Origin: Hyphomicrobium sp. ghe19 | GTDB taxonomy: Bacteria > Pseudomonadota > Alphaproteobacteria > Rhizobiales > Hyphomicrobiaceae | Direction of reading: 5' to 3' | Assembly: GCF_902712875.1 (NCBI RefSeq) | Contig: NZ_LR743509.1 | Span: 2,804,001 to 2,868,000, forward strand | Length of the DNA stretch: 64,000 bases | Shown: positions 46,318 to 55,023 of the stretch, in pieces | Layout of the letters: the number at the start of each line of letters is the position of its first letter | Position numbering within the stretch: position 1 is the stretch's first letter | Made by a program: the position numbers and the translations under genes | Notes under the pieces: model-generated | What the model was told of the DNA's origin: nothing | Databases searched by the model: none | The model's input: the letters and a program-made list of their open reading frames with translations, nothing else

Positions 46318-47975
46318 CAGTTACATTGTCCTCCTGTCGAGGTGACGCCGGCCGAGCTTCCGGGAAAGTAGCTCGCGCCGCCGCCGCCGGTTTCGATCGT
46401 CCCGTTCATTGTCGCGACATAGCGTAGACCGGTTGCGCTTCCTGAGAATGTCAGCGCGCGCATTAGGATACCGCCGCCCCGCGTCACTAGTACGAACTGC
46501 GTTATCGCCGGAGTTCCCGTGAGGGTGATCGTGACGCTCTCGCATTGGATCTGGCAGCTATCAGACGCCACCGCGAAGGCGCCCGCGTTCCCTGCGATTG
46601 TGAAGGCCCCAACGCATTGAATTTTCGCGCCGGGCGCTGACGCGTTGAGACAGTACGTTGCGCAAGCGCCGAAAATAACGAGCGAGTACTGGACGAGGCC
46701 CGCTACCTGCATCCATATCCCGCTGCCGCTCGTTGTCGTCTGCATCGTTACACGGTCAATCTGACACGGCGCAAGGCACGAGAAGCAAGATGCACTCGTC
46801 GTCGAAACAATGACCTTCGTGGCGTCGGCGCTCGTCGATGTGAAACGATAGTTGGTCGCGCCTGCCTGCCCGACCTTCTGCCCGACTGTCACGCCGGCCG
46901 TATACGTCCCATCGCCAATGCTGATCGTTACCGAGAAGCCGTTGAAATCGATCGTGCGGGCGACGTTTTCGGCTTTTTGGAGTGTTGCGAACGGTGAGCC
47001 AATCGACAGCCCGTCGTTCGTCGAGTCGCTGCCGGTGGAGCCGTTGACGTAGTAAGTCCGGTTGGCCGTCAAAACTTCGCGCGGACCGCCCGATTGAGGA
47101 AACGTGACTTTCCCCGTGGCGCGATCAATCTTTATAGCTTCGCGCCACGTCGATCCATCGGCGCTGACCTTGAAGTGAAAGTCGTCGTCGCCCGTCAGGC
47201 CAATTTCAGCGCGGCCCGAATAGTTCGTTTGATAAAGCTGGCTCGCCGTGTCGCTCGCTGCGGCCTTGTTGATTTTCTGCTGATGTCCGTTGCCGGCGTT
47301 ATCGAAAAGGCTGGCCTGGCTTTTGATGGCGAGCTTGTTCGTTGCATCCGCGGTCGCGTTGACGCCGACGAGCGGGACATTGCTCAGGTCCCACCATGTC
47401 CCATCCTCGCGCAAGTATTTGGCCGTTCCAGCAGTCGCGCCAGGATCGGGGACAAGACCTTTCTTGTGGCTCGCGCCGGAGCCCGTGAAGACATCGAGCA
47501 GCGCCGTCGCGTCTGCCGCGCTCAAGTCTTCCGGCGAACCGCTGCCAGAACTCTTTCGGCCCTTGATCGTGCCTGGCGACACATTGGCGAGATCGGCGTT
47601 GGCGATGGGTCCCGTAAGGCCGCTGCCCCCGCCTGAACCCGCAAACAGCGACCAGGCCCCTGCGGTGTAGATAAGGAGGGCGCCTTCGTCCGCGACCCAG
47701 GCGCTCCAGCCGTCCTTCGGCCTATAGAAGGCCCACGCGCCGTCTTGAAATGCCGCGACCTCGTTGGCGTGGCCGGACCATGCGCCGGTCGGCGACGCGG
47801 CGATCAGGAACCTGTCGCCATCGGCCGGGGCCGAGGGCGGCGCCGTCAGCGCCCGGCTTTCGACGGAGAGCTGCACGAGGCAATCGAGCGCGCGGATCGC
47901 CTCGTTGTGCGTGACATGCTTTTGCGCCTGGGCGGCCAGGATATAGGGCAGTGCGAGGTTCGGCGTATCGTTCAT
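46317..47975 (-). CDS. DUF2793 phage-tail-like protein with beta-helix C-terminal half
   Basis: A 552-residue protein. The N-terminal MNDTPNLALPYILAAQAQKHVTHNEA and the ADGDRFLIAASPTGAW, VAAFQDGAWAFYRPKDGW block are DUF2793, found in alphaproteobacterial phage and gene-transfer-agent tails. The C-terminal half reads as a repetitive beta-rich domain (YYVNGSTGSDSTNDGL, then GSPFATLQKAENVARTI), a beta-helix start seen in tail fibres and surface lyases. I use the ATG at 47975; an extension to 48008 is possible. Apart from the coupled 105-residue gene no other tail or capsid gene is nearby, so it is an orphan pair within the polysaccharide region. Confidence 0.82.
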   Translation of the reverse strand: MNDTPNLALPYILAAQAQKHVTHNEAIRALDCLVQLSVESRALTAPPSAPADGDRFLIAASPTGAWSGHANEVAAFQDGAWAFYRPKDGWSAWVADEGALLIYTAGAWSLFAGSGGGSGLTGPIANADLANVSPGTIKGRKSSGSGSPEDLSAADATALLDVFTGSGASHKKGLVPDPGATAGTAKYLREDGTWWDLSNVPLVGVNATADATNKLAIKSQASLFDNAGNGHQQKINKAAASDTASQLYQTNYSGRAEIGLTGDDDFHFKVSADGSTWREAIKIDRATGKVTFPQSGGPREVLTANRTYYVNGSTGSDSTNDGLSIGSPFATLQKAENVARTIDFNGFSVTISIGDGTYTAGVTVGQKVGQAGATNYRFTSTSADATKVIVSTTSASCFSCLAPCQIDRVTMQTTTSGSGIWMQVAGLVQYSLVIFGACATYCLNASAPGAKIQCVGAFTIAGNAGAFAVASDSCQIQCESVTITLTGTPAITQFVLVTRGGGILMRALTFSGSATGLRYVATMNGTIETGGGGASYFPGSSAGVTSTGGQCN

Positions 47976-48176
47976 GTTCACGCTAAATGTCTGCAACGAA
48001 GCTCCCACGCAGGAAGATAAGGGCCAGCCAATGGGCGGGGATAAGTTTTTTGGGTGGGGCGCCCGGCGCGGCGTTAAGGCTCGGCTATTGGGCGTGATTG
48101 ACAGTTTCAGCGGACCTACTAAACCGGGCCTTCGCTATCCCCTCGGGCCAGAAATCAGACAAGGACTCGCTCGCCA

Positions 48177-49184
48177 ATGAAGTTTCTGGTCACTGGCGTT
48201 GCCGGCTTCATCGGCTATCACACGGCGGCCCGTCTGCTGGACCGCGGCGACGAAGTCGTCGGCGTCGACAACGTCAACAGCTACTACGATCCGGCTCTCA
48301 AGAAAGCGCGGCTGGCGAAGCTCGGGGGCCGAGAGGGCTTTTCGTTCCAGCATCTCGATATCGCCGATCGAGCGCCGATGCATGAGCTGTTCAGGGTGCA
48401 GCGGTTCGACAAGGTCATTCACCTCGCGGCGCAGGCCGGCGTTCGCTACGGCAGCGAAAACCCGAGCGCGTATATCGATTCCAATATCGTCGGCACAGAG
48501 AACGTTCTCGAAGGATGCCGCCACAACGGCGTCAAGCATCTCGTGTTCGCGTCATCGAGCTCGGTCTATGGCGCCAATACCAAGCTGCCGTTCAGCACGC
48601 ACGATAACGTCGATCATCCTCTGAGCCTCTACGCCGCGACGAAAAAAGCCAATGAGCTCGCCGCGCACGCGTATGCTCATCTCTACCGACTTCCCGTCAC
48701 GGGCCTTCGCTTCTTCACGGTCTACGGGCCGTTCGGGCGGCCAGACATGGCGTATTTCTCGTTCACGCGGAAAATTCTCGCGGGCGAGCCGATCGACGTT
48801 TTCAACAATGGCCATCATGCACGCGATTTCACGTATATCGACGACATCGTGGAAGGCCTCGTTCGGACAGTCGATCGGATTGCCGAGCCCGATCCGAATT
48901 GGAATGCCGCCCGGCCCGATCCCGCCAGCTCGAACGCGCCCTTCCGGCTCTACAATATCGGCAACAACAATTCGATCGGACTGATGGATTTCATCGCTGC
49001 GATCGAAAAGGCGACAGGTCGCGAGGCGAAGAAAGTCTTTCTGCCGATGCAGCCCGGCGACGTCGCAAAGACATACGCCGACATCGACGATCTCGCGCGC
49101 GATGTCGGCTTCCGGCCCTCGACACCACTTGCCGAGGGCATCGGCCGTTTCGTCGAGTGGTATCGATCGTACTACGGCGTGTGA
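48177..49184 (+). CDS. lpsL: UDP-glucuronate 4-epimerase (LpsL/CapI-like)
   Basis: A 335-residue extended SDR that interconverts UDP-glucuronate and UDP-galacturonate. [17 protein letters not shown] (about 5-21), [17 protein letters not shown], the Ser-rich FASSSSVYG and Tyr152-x-x-x-Lys156 (YAATK) are all present. [23 protein letters not shown] and [18 protein letters not shown] are diagnostic of this subfamily. It would provide galacturonate for lipopolysaccharide or exopolysaccharide, fitting the neighbouring glycan genes. It is transcribed alone and followed by a large palindromic repeat. Confidence 0.9.
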   Translation: MKFLVTGVAGFIGYHTAARLLDRGDEVVGVDNVNSYYDPALKKARLAKLGGREGFSFQHLDIADRAPMHELFRVQRFDKVIHLAAQAGVRYGSENPSAYIDSNIVGTENVLEGCRHNGVKHLVFASSSSVYGANTKLPFSTHDNVDHPLSLYAATKKANELAAHAYAHLYRLPVTGLRFFTVYGPFGRPDMAYFSFTRKILAGEPIDVFNNGHHARDFTYIDDIVEGLVRTVDRIAEPDPNWNAARPDPASSNAPFRLYNIGNNNSIGLMDFIAAIEKATGREAKKVFLPMQPGDVAKTYADIDDLARDVGFRPSTPLAEGIGRFVEWYRSYYGV

Positions 49185-49198
49185 AGCATCGTTCCAAT

Positions 49199-49282
49199 GT
49201 CATCCTCGGGCTTGGCCCGAGGATCCATCAGGCAGCAGGCGCAAGTTGAACCATGGATCCTCGGCATGAAGCCGAGGATGAC
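49199..49282. repeat. Nested palindromic repeat (REP-like)
   Basis: GTCATCCTCGG at 49199-49209 pairs with CCGAGGATGAC at 49272-49282, and GGATCCAT at 49221-49228 with ATGGATCC at 49253-49260. Each half is itself a hairpin (CCTCGGGC-ttg-GCCCGAGG, and CCTCGGC-atgaa-GCCGAGG). Similar GTCATCCTCGG palindromes are dispersed in alphaproteobacterial genomes. It lies between convergent genes and could also stop transcription. Confidence 0.8.
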
Positions 49283-49302
49283 AGTGGACGTTAGCCGCGC
49301 GA

Positions 49303-49680
49303 TCAGAGGTTCACGCCGCCCGAGACTTCGAGGCGCTGCGCCGTCATCCAGCGGTTCTCGTCGGCAAGCAGAAGCGCGATCATCGGTCCGATGTCGTCGG
49401 GAACGCCGACGCGCCCTAGCGCCGTCACTGACGCGATGTGCTTGTTGATTTCGGCATTATCGCGCACGAGGCCGCCGCCGAAATCGGTTTCGATTGCTCC
49501 GGGCGCCACGACGTTGACGGCGATGCCGCGCGGTCCGAGTTCCTTCGCCATGTAACGCGTCATCACTTCGATAGCGCCCTTCATCGCCCCGTACGCGGCG
49601 TATCCCGGCATCGTGAAGCGCGCCAGGCCGGACGAGAGATTCACGATGCGACCGCCATCGGCGATCAGCGGCAGCTCCAA
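49303..49680 (-). pseudogene. 5'-truncated short-chain dehydrogenase
   Basis: The reading frame encodes the C-terminal half of a classical SDR. GGRIVNLSSGLARF holds the catalytic Ser, YAAYGAMKG the Tyr and Lys, and AVNVVAPGAIETDFGGG and a DDNRW-like segment ending EVSGGVNL follow. The N-terminal nucleotide-binding half (TGxxxGIG) is absent: upstream codons beyond about 49680 belong to a different gene on the opposite strand. No plausible start codon exists for the remnant, so it is very probably non-functional. Confidence 0.7.
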
Positions 49681-50181
49681 GAACCGCTCGCCGATTGCAT
49701 AGCGCGGCTCGCGCGATTGCTTTCGACGCCGAACGCCATTTCCGTTCTTTATCCCACGATCATGCGCGAGATCTCGTTCTGGCTGCTGACTGGCGAATAC
49801 GGCGGCGAGTTCTGCAAGCTCGTCTTGCCCAACAGCCGGACGCGGCGGCTCGCTGAGGCGATCCAAGTCTTGCGCGAGGATTTCTCTCGTCCCATCCGCA
49901 TCGAGCAGCTCGCCTCCGTTGCACGCATGAGCCCGTCGTCGTTTCATGCGCATTTCAAAATGCTGACGTCGATGACGCCGCTGCAATATCAAAAGCAGCT
50001 GCGCCTTCTCGAAGCGCGACGGCTGATGGCGGCCGGCGATATCAACGTGGCAGGCGCCGCGTATCAGGTCGGATATGAGAGCGCCTCCCAGTTCAGCCGC
50101 GAATACGCGCGCATGTTCGGCATGTCGCCAAAGCGCGACGTCGTCGATCTCAAATCGTTGGCACTCGGGAGTCCGGTATGA
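49681..50181 (+). pseudogene. 5'-truncated AraC family regulator
   Basis: From about 49681 the frame reads EPLADCIARLARLLSTP and VLYPTIMREISFWLLTGEYG, the end of an AraC_N-type sensor domain, then the intact double helix-turn-helix (IRIEQLASVARMSPSSFHAHFKMLT and INVAGAAYQVGYESASQFSREYARMFG). The first ~130 residues of the sensor domain are missing and the frame upstream runs antisense to the truncated SDR. An ATG at 49762 could still give a short DNA-binding protein. The stop overlaps the start of the FAD monooxygenase (ATGA), an arrangement probably retained from the intact gene. Confidence 0.65.
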
Positions 50182-51461
50182 TGCTCGAAGCCGGCGCCGC
50201 GCCTAGTCCGGAACCGTCAGAACCCGAAGAGGAAACTGCAGCGAAACGCGAGATCAGCACAACGTGCGCCATCGTCGGCGCGGGACCTGCCGGTCTCATG
50301 CTCGGCCTTATGCTCGCGCGCGCGGGCCTCGATGTGACCGTGGTCGAAAAGCATGGCGACTTCCTGCGCGATTTTCGCGGCGATACGATCCATCCGTCGA
50401 CGTTGCAGGTGATGCACGAGCTCGGTCTTGCGGATGAACTTCTGAAGCTCCCGCATACGGAAGCGCGCACGCTGCATGCGGAGGTCGGCGGCAAGGACAT
50501 CAAAATCGCGGATTTCTCCTGGCTGCCGACGCGGAACCGCTTCATCGCGTTCATGCCGCAATGGGACTTTCTCGATTTTCTGGCGCGCGAAGCGAAGCGC
50601 TATCCGAATTTTCATCTGCTTATGCAGAGCGACTTGACGGACCTCATCATCGAAGGTGACCGGATCACCGGGCTTCGTGCAATGACAGCCAAGGGGCCGC
50701 TGACACTCCATGCGTCGCTCGTCGTCGGCGCCGACGGGCGCAATTCGGTGACTCGCAAGCTTGCCGGGCTCGAAGTCGAGAGCTTCGGCAATCCGAGCGA
50801 AGTGCTCTGGATGAAGCTTTCGCACGCCGCCGGCGATCCGGTGCAGACCATGGGTCATGCGGGGCCGCGCCAGGGCTTCGTGATGATAGATCGCGGCGAC
50901 TACTGGCAGTGCGGATATATCGTTCGCAAGGGAACATACGAGGACATCAAGGCCGCCGGGATCGATGCTTTCCGCAACATGGTCGCCGCTATCTCGCCGC
51001 TGCCGCCGGAGCGGCTCGAGGAAATTCGATCGTTCGACGACGTACAGCTCCTTTGCGTCCGGATCGATCGCTTGAAGCACTGGTGGCGGCCGGGCCTTCT
51101 CTGCATCGGCGATGCGGCGCATGCGATGTCGCCGATCGGGGGCGTCGGCGTTAACCTCGCAATCCAGGACGCCGTTGCCGCAGCGAACATTCTTACGGCG
51201 CCGCTGAATGAACGCCGTCTTTCCAATGCTCATCTCGCGGCTGTGGAAATGCGCCGCACGTTTCCCACGAAGGCCACACAAAAATTGCAACTGATGATGC
51301 GCCGGGATCGTCGGAAACGGGAAGCCGACGAGGCAACGAGATCCGGTCCGCCGGGGTTTGTGCTCGGCATCGCCCGATGGCCAATTCTGGCGCACCTTGC
51401 GGGCCGTTTGATCGGTCTCGGGTTTCGTCCGGAACATGTGCGAATTCGCGCGCGGCATTAA
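50178..51461 (+). CDS. FAD-dependent aromatic-ring monooxygenase family protein
   Basis: A 427-residue flavoprotein of the UbiH/PheA-like class A monooxygenase group. CAIVGAGPAGLMLGLMLARAGLDVTVVEK (about 31-59) binds FAD, SLVVGADGRNSVTRKLAG is the DG motif, and LLCIGDAAHAMSPIGGVGVNLAIQDAV the GD motif. It would hydroxylate or epoxidise a small molecule using NAD(P)H and oxygen; substrate unknown. The start overlaps the AraC remnant's stop by 4 bases, suggesting it was the regulator's target or operon mate. Confidence 0.88.
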   Translation: MMLEAGAAPSPEPSEPEEETAAKREISTTCAIVGAGPAGLMLGLMLARAGLDVTVVEKHGDFLRDFRGDTIHPSTLQVMHELGLADELLKLPHTEARTLHAEVGGKDIKIADFSWLPTRNRFIAFMPQWDFLDFLAREAKRYPNFHLLMQSDLTDLIIEGDRITGLRAMTAKGPLTLHASLVVGADGRNSVTRKLAGLEVESFGNPSEVLWMKLSHAAGDPVQTMGHAGPRQGFVMIDRGDYWQCGYIVRKGTYEDIKAAGIDAFRNMVAAISPLPPERLEEIRSFDDVQLLCVRIDRLKHWWRPGLLCIGDAAHAMSPIGGVGVNLAIQDAVAAANILTAPLNERRLSNAHLAAVEMRRTFPTKATQKLQLMMRRDRRKREADEATRSGPPGFVLGIARWPILAHLAGRLIGLGFRPEHVRIRARH

Positions 51462-51541
51462 CCTGCGTCGAATTTCGGGGTATTCGTTGTTTGCCGGTGT
51501 TCCCTATAAGCGGGCGATAATTCAACGAGGGGTCACGGGGT

Positions 51542-52450
51542 TTGGATTCACTTAATTTCAAAACAGAGATGGCCTTCACCTACGGCGTGCCGTCCCCGAT
51601 GGGACCGGGGGTCATTCGTCTCGTCGCAGACAATCCGAGCCCTTTCACATTCAAGGGCACGAACACCTATCTCGTCGGCTCGACGTCACTTGCCGTCATC
51701 GACGCCGGACCGGATAGCGCGGAGCATCGCGCGGCCATTCTGAAAGCGGCGGCCGGCCGGCCGATCACGCACATCTTCTCGACGCATGCCCATCGCGACC
51801 ACGTCGACGGCATCGCCAAGCTCAAGGCGAAAACCGGCGCCGTAACCGCCGCCTACGCGCGCGATCCCTCCACCGGGAAAATGGCGCTCGAGAACAGTCC
51901 CTCGGGAAGCTACTTCGTCGACTACGACTTCATGCCCGATATCGCGCTCAATGGCGGCGACACGATCGCGGGCGCCGATTGGGCGCTGACAGCGATCCAC
52001 ACGCCGGGGCACGCGCCGGATCATCTCTGCTTCGCGCTCGAAGGCCGCCGCGTCGTCTTTTCCGGCGATCATGTGATGGCGTGGAATACGACCGTCATCG
52101 CGCCGCCCGAGGGGCGAATGGCCGACTACGTCGCATCGCTCGAAATTCTGCTCGATCGCAACGACGACGTCTTCCTGCCGGGTCACGGCGACCGCCTCAA
52201 CGATCCGCAGCGGACCGTGAAAGCCTATCTGCTGCACCGGACGTGGCGCGAGAAATCCGTACTCGATGCGCTAACCGGCGGCGCGACGACTATTCGTCGA
52301 ATTGTCCCCGAGATTTACCGCGGCCTTGCCCCCCAGCTGATCCCGGCTGCGACGCTTTCCGTTCAGGCGCACGTCGAATATCTGATCGAGAAAGGTTTGG
52401 TCGCTTCCGATCTGCCTTTGACGCCTGACCGCGACCTTTCTCCGCTTTGA
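51542..52450 (+). CDS. Metallo-beta-lactamase fold hydrolase (LACTB2/glyoxalase-II-like)
   Basis: A 302-residue cytoplasmic MBL-fold protein. THAHRDH places metal ligands at His82, His84, Asp86 and His87; HTPGHAPDHLCF, VFSGDHVMAW and FLPGHGDRL supply the later His and Asp ligands, and a C-terminal winged-helix-like region follows, as in LACTB2-type proteins. The TTG at 51542 has GAGG about 10 bases upstream; an ATG at 51569 is the alternative. Its last 161 bases are antisense to the end of the DUF1499 gene. The physiological substrate (thioester or RNA) is unknown. Confidence 0.87.
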   Translation: MDSLNFKTEMAFTYGVPSPMGPGVIRLVADNPSPFTFKGTNTYLVGSTSLAVIDAGPDSAEHRAAILKAAAGRPITHIFSTHAHRDHVDGIAKLKAKTGAVTAAYARDPSTGKMALENSPSGSYFVDYDFMPDIALNGGDTIAGADWALTAIHTPGHAPDHLCFALEGRRVVFSGDHVMAWNTTVIAPPEGRMADYVASLEILLDRNDDVFLPGHGDRLNDPQRTVKAYLLHRTWREKSVLDALTGGATTIRRIVPEIYRGLAPQLIPAATLSVQAHVEYLIEKGLVASDLPLTPDRDLSPL

Positions 52451-53342
52451 GCTTATTCCGCTTGTCGATGACGGCGCGCGTATCCTTGTCGACGTCGGGA
52501 ACGGAAGCTTCGAAGCGGCTCGCAACTTCCTTCAGGATCGCGCGCACGTGCGCGGCGTTGCGGCCGAAGTCGTTAGCGCCGTAGCGCGACGCCGATCTGA
52601 TATCGACGCGAGACGCGCCGTCCTCGCCCAGCACGCGAATGATGATGTCGTCGACCAGACCGAGCACGGGCGATTGGTCCGACAGCTCGATGAAGCCCGG
52701 CGCGTCCTGCTCGTCCTCCGGCGGGACTTCGAGGGTCGTCTTCATCTTCAGCTTGGCGAGCGCCTGGAGCACCAGCTCGTAGCCTTCCTCGGTCGAGCGC
52801 GGAAGGATCAGGCTTTTGAGATCGGGATAATGCTCGCGCTGGAGCGTCGCGAACTCGTCTCCCGGATATTCGGTCGGATTGGCGTCAGCCGCGCGCTCAT
52901 CCTTCGCCTCGGTGAACTCCGGCGGCTCAGCGAGATCGGTCGAGACGTCGTTGATCGGCGGCCACTTGAAGCTCATCGCCCAAACGCCCGCGGGAATCGC
53001 GAGCAGCGCCAGAGCCACGATCGCACCGCAGAACACGCGCGCGGCACCCAGCCGTCCCGTCACCCAAATATCGAGACCGGCGACGAACGCCATCAGGAGC
53101 GACAGCCCAGCGCAGAGGATGACGATGTAGGCAATCGTCAAGGCGACCGGCGTCGGCAGCAAATGGAGGCGATGCAGTACCGCCGTCACGAGGGCAGCGA
53201 CGGCCGCGAAGAGCGCAATGCGGCTCGTCCATTTCGCGAGAAAGGACGGCGGCCGTCCGGCGGCGTAATAGATCCGCGTCGACTGATAGCGGTCGCGTAC
53301 CCGCCTTCTCGGGCGGCGTTCGTCGATGCGATCCGTTACCAT
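52290..53342 (-). CDS. DUF1499 domain membrane protein
   Basis: A 350-residue protein. Three hydrophobic segments (about 40-57, 66-90 and 100-125) are followed by a DUF1499 domain (DLKSLILPRSTEEGYELVLQALAKL to VDIRSASRYGANDFGRNAAHVRAIL). The function of DUF1499 is not established. The C-terminal ~60 residues are basic and low in complexity and extend antisense through the end of the MBL hydrolase gene, so the conserved domain ends just before the overlap. It lies 68 bases after pdxH on the same strand and may be co-transcribed. Confidence 0.85.
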   Translation of the reverse strand: MVTDRIDERRPRRRVRDRYQSTRIYYAAGRPPSFLAKWTSRIALFAAVAALVTAVLHRLHLLPTPVALTIAYIVILCAGLSLLMAFVAGLDIWVTGRLGAARVFCGAIVALALLAIPAGVWAMSFKWPPINDVSTDLAEPPEFTEAKDERAADANPTEYPGDEFATLQREHYPDLKSLILPRSTEEGYELVLQALAKLKMKTTLEVPPEDEQDAPGFIELSDQSPVLGLVDDIIIRVLGEDGASRVDIRSASRYGANDFGRNAAHVRAILKEVASRFEASVPDVDKDTRAVIDKRNKLKAEKGRGQASKADRKRPNLSRSDIRRAPERKASQPGSAGGQGRGKSRGQFDE

Positions 53343-53410
53343 TCAAGCCTCAAAACTCGAACCTCGCGACCATACTTCGTTATGCCACAACCCGTGCCTT
53401 TTGTGGTCAC

Positions 53411-54079
53411 TCAAGGATAGAGCCGGGTTTTCTGCCAGGAGTCGCGCGGGGCGTCGCGGCGGAAAACGATGCGATCGTGCAGGCGATACGGCCGGCTCAT
53501 CCAGAATTCGATCTCCACGGGAAGAACGCGGAATCCCGACCAGTAGGCGGGGCGCGGAATCGAATCTTCCGGGAACTTGGCTTCGAAATGATGAACCTTG
53601 GCTTCGAGCACCTCGCGCGACGACAGCGGCCGCGATTGATGCGACGCCCAGGCGCCGATCCGGCTCAGCCTCGGCCGCGTCGCGTAATAGGCGTCGGCCT
53701 CGCCGTGGGAGACGAGCGAGACGGGCCCACGAATGCGGACCTGCCGTTCGAGGCTCTTCCAATGGAAGAGCAGCCCGGCTTTCGGGTTGGCCAGCAGCTC
53801 GCGGCCCTTCGCGCTTTCGAAGTTCGTGTAGAAAACGAAGCCGCGATCGGCGCTCTCCGCCGCATCGAGGCCCTTCAGCAGGACCGTGCGAACGTTCGGC
53901 ATGCCGCCGGCGTCGACGGTTGCGAGCGCCATCGCGTTCGGATCGTTCGGCTCGGATTTCTCCGCCTCCGACATCCAGGCTTCGAACAGCCGGAACGGAT
54001 CTTCCGCCGCCGAAAAATCCGGGGCCGAGGCTTGATCCGTGACTGGGGCCGATTTGGAAGCGCTTTCGCTATCACTCAT
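53411..54079 (-). CDS. pdxH: Pyridoxamine 5'-phosphate oxidase
   Basis: This FMN enzyme oxidises pyridoxine or pyridoxamine phosphate to pyridoxal phosphate, the last step of vitamin B6 synthesis and salvage. The family blocks [54 protein letters not shown] and the terminal [18 protein letters not shown] are all intact, and the protein ends in RLYP as expected. Length (222) is normal. A 24-residue Ser/Asp-rich leader precedes the conserved part. It is divergent from the small secreted protein gene to its right. Confidence 0.97.
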   Translation of the reverse strand: MSDSESASKSAPVTDQASAPDFSAAEDPFRLFEAWMSEAEKSEPNDPNAMALATVDAGGMPNVRTVLLKGLDAAESADRGFVFYTNFESAKGRELLANPKAGLLFHWKSLERQVRIRGPVSLVSHGEADAYYATRPRLSRIGAWASHQSRPLSSREVLEAKVHHFEAKFPEDSIPRPAYWSGFRVLPVEIEFWMSRPYRLHDRIVFRRDAPRDSWQKTRLYP

Positions 54080-54236
54080 GTTGCATGCTCAATGCTTGAT
54101 CTTCGTTTCCGCGGCGCGCCGTTCCAGCACACAGCGCTTGCATGTGTTCAGTACCTTTTAACCATACTGAGGCAGAGTACCCTTATCGTCTTGTTGGGCG
54201 AAATATCGAGTTCGGTCCGCGTAAGAAAGTAGCGTC

Positions 54237-54689
54237 ATGTCCACAAATGCGTCTCTTTTCTCGACTGCCGCGGCCGGCGTGACGGCTTTCGCGTTGGTTG
54301 CGGCGATTTTCCTACCTTACGGGTTTGCCTGGGCGGGAGACCAGCCCCTAGACCGGGCGCTCGCGACGGCGGCTTGTCCGAAACCCGGCGCCCTCGGCGA
54401 CATACCCAATTTCACAGACATCAAGGTCGCCCTCAACCAGGAGGACGAATATGCGGCGCTGGAAAGCGTGCAATTCGCCCTGACGGAGGTCGCCGACGGC
54501 TCGAGCTATATCTGGCACCGCGCGCATGGCCGCCTCTCCGGCGTCGTCAAACCCGTCTCGTCGTTCAAGGACACGCGCGGCAGCGTTTGCCGCCATGCCG
54601 TCGTCTCGCTGACCGGCCTCGACGCGACGAAGCAGACCGAAATCGTTGCCTGCCGTTTGCCGACGGGCATCTGGCAGCTCGAATCCTGA
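54237..54689 (+). CDS. Secreted surface-antigen-like protein (RT0821/Lpp0805 type)
   Basis: A 150-residue protein with an N-terminal signal peptide (hydrophobic about 10-30, cleavage near WAG). The mature part has SYIWHRAHGRLSGVVKPV, VCRHAVVSL and a closing ACRLPTGIWQLE; this W...G-G-x-V-x-P / CR / CR-x-x-G-x-W pattern resembles the C-terminal domain of the 17-kDa surface antigen family. Three cysteines are present in the mature protein. It is probably periplasmic or outer-membrane associated; its function is unknown. A strong intrinsic terminator follows. Confidence 0.7.
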   Translation: MSTNASLFSTAAAGVTAFALVAAIFLPYGFAWAGDQPLDRALATAACPKPGALGDIPNFTDIKVALNQEDEYAALESVQFALTEVADGSSYIWHRAHGRLSGVVKPVSSFKDTRGSVCRHAVVSLTGLDATKQTEIVACRLPTGIWQLES

Positions 54690-54731
54690 GTTTCCCCAAA
54701 CTCCGTTTACCGATCCTCCCAAACGAGAATG

Positions 54732-54762
54732 AAAAAGGCGGCGCAAGCTGCCTTTTTTATTT
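54732..54762 (+). terminator. Rho-independent terminator
   Basis: An 11-base-pair stem (54732-54742 with 54747-54757, one G-T pair) closes a GCAA tetraloop and is followed by a T-rich tract. It lies 43 bases after the surface-antigen-like gene. The A-rich left side could also serve the opposite strand. Confidence 0.88.
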
Positions 54763-55023
54763 GGGGGTGGGCTAAGTGCTGCCCGAGCGCGGGCTTGGGG
54801 TGGCGACCTCTCTCGGGTCGTCCTCCCCCGAAATCGTTCTGCGCACGTTTGTCAAATCCTCAGCGACGATCAAACTTAGTCTCGACGCTGATGATTCGAG
54901 GCGCAGGATGTTGTCGATGCCAGGACGGCATCGGCGGGTGCTGAAGGCCTTCCCTATCCTGCGCATAAACGATCTTCTGCGCGGGGCTTATCTTCAATTC
55001 CTTCTTTCTTTGGGTCCTTAGCT

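Noticed and set aside
50217..51458. Long minus-strand open frame (413 codons) antisense to the FAD monooxygenase
   Set aside because: The plus-strand protein has intact FAD, DG and GD motifs. The antisense translation is rich in Arg/His/Pro with no domain, as expected of a GC-rich shadow.
53326..54232. Two plus-strand frames across pdxH
   Set aside because: Both run antisense to an intact pdxH and have no recognisable domain or ribosome binding site.
54776..55021. 81-codon plus-strand frame before the HEPN-like gene
   Set aside because: GTG start immediately after a terminator, no ribosome binding site, no recognisable domain, and an equally long frame on the other strand.
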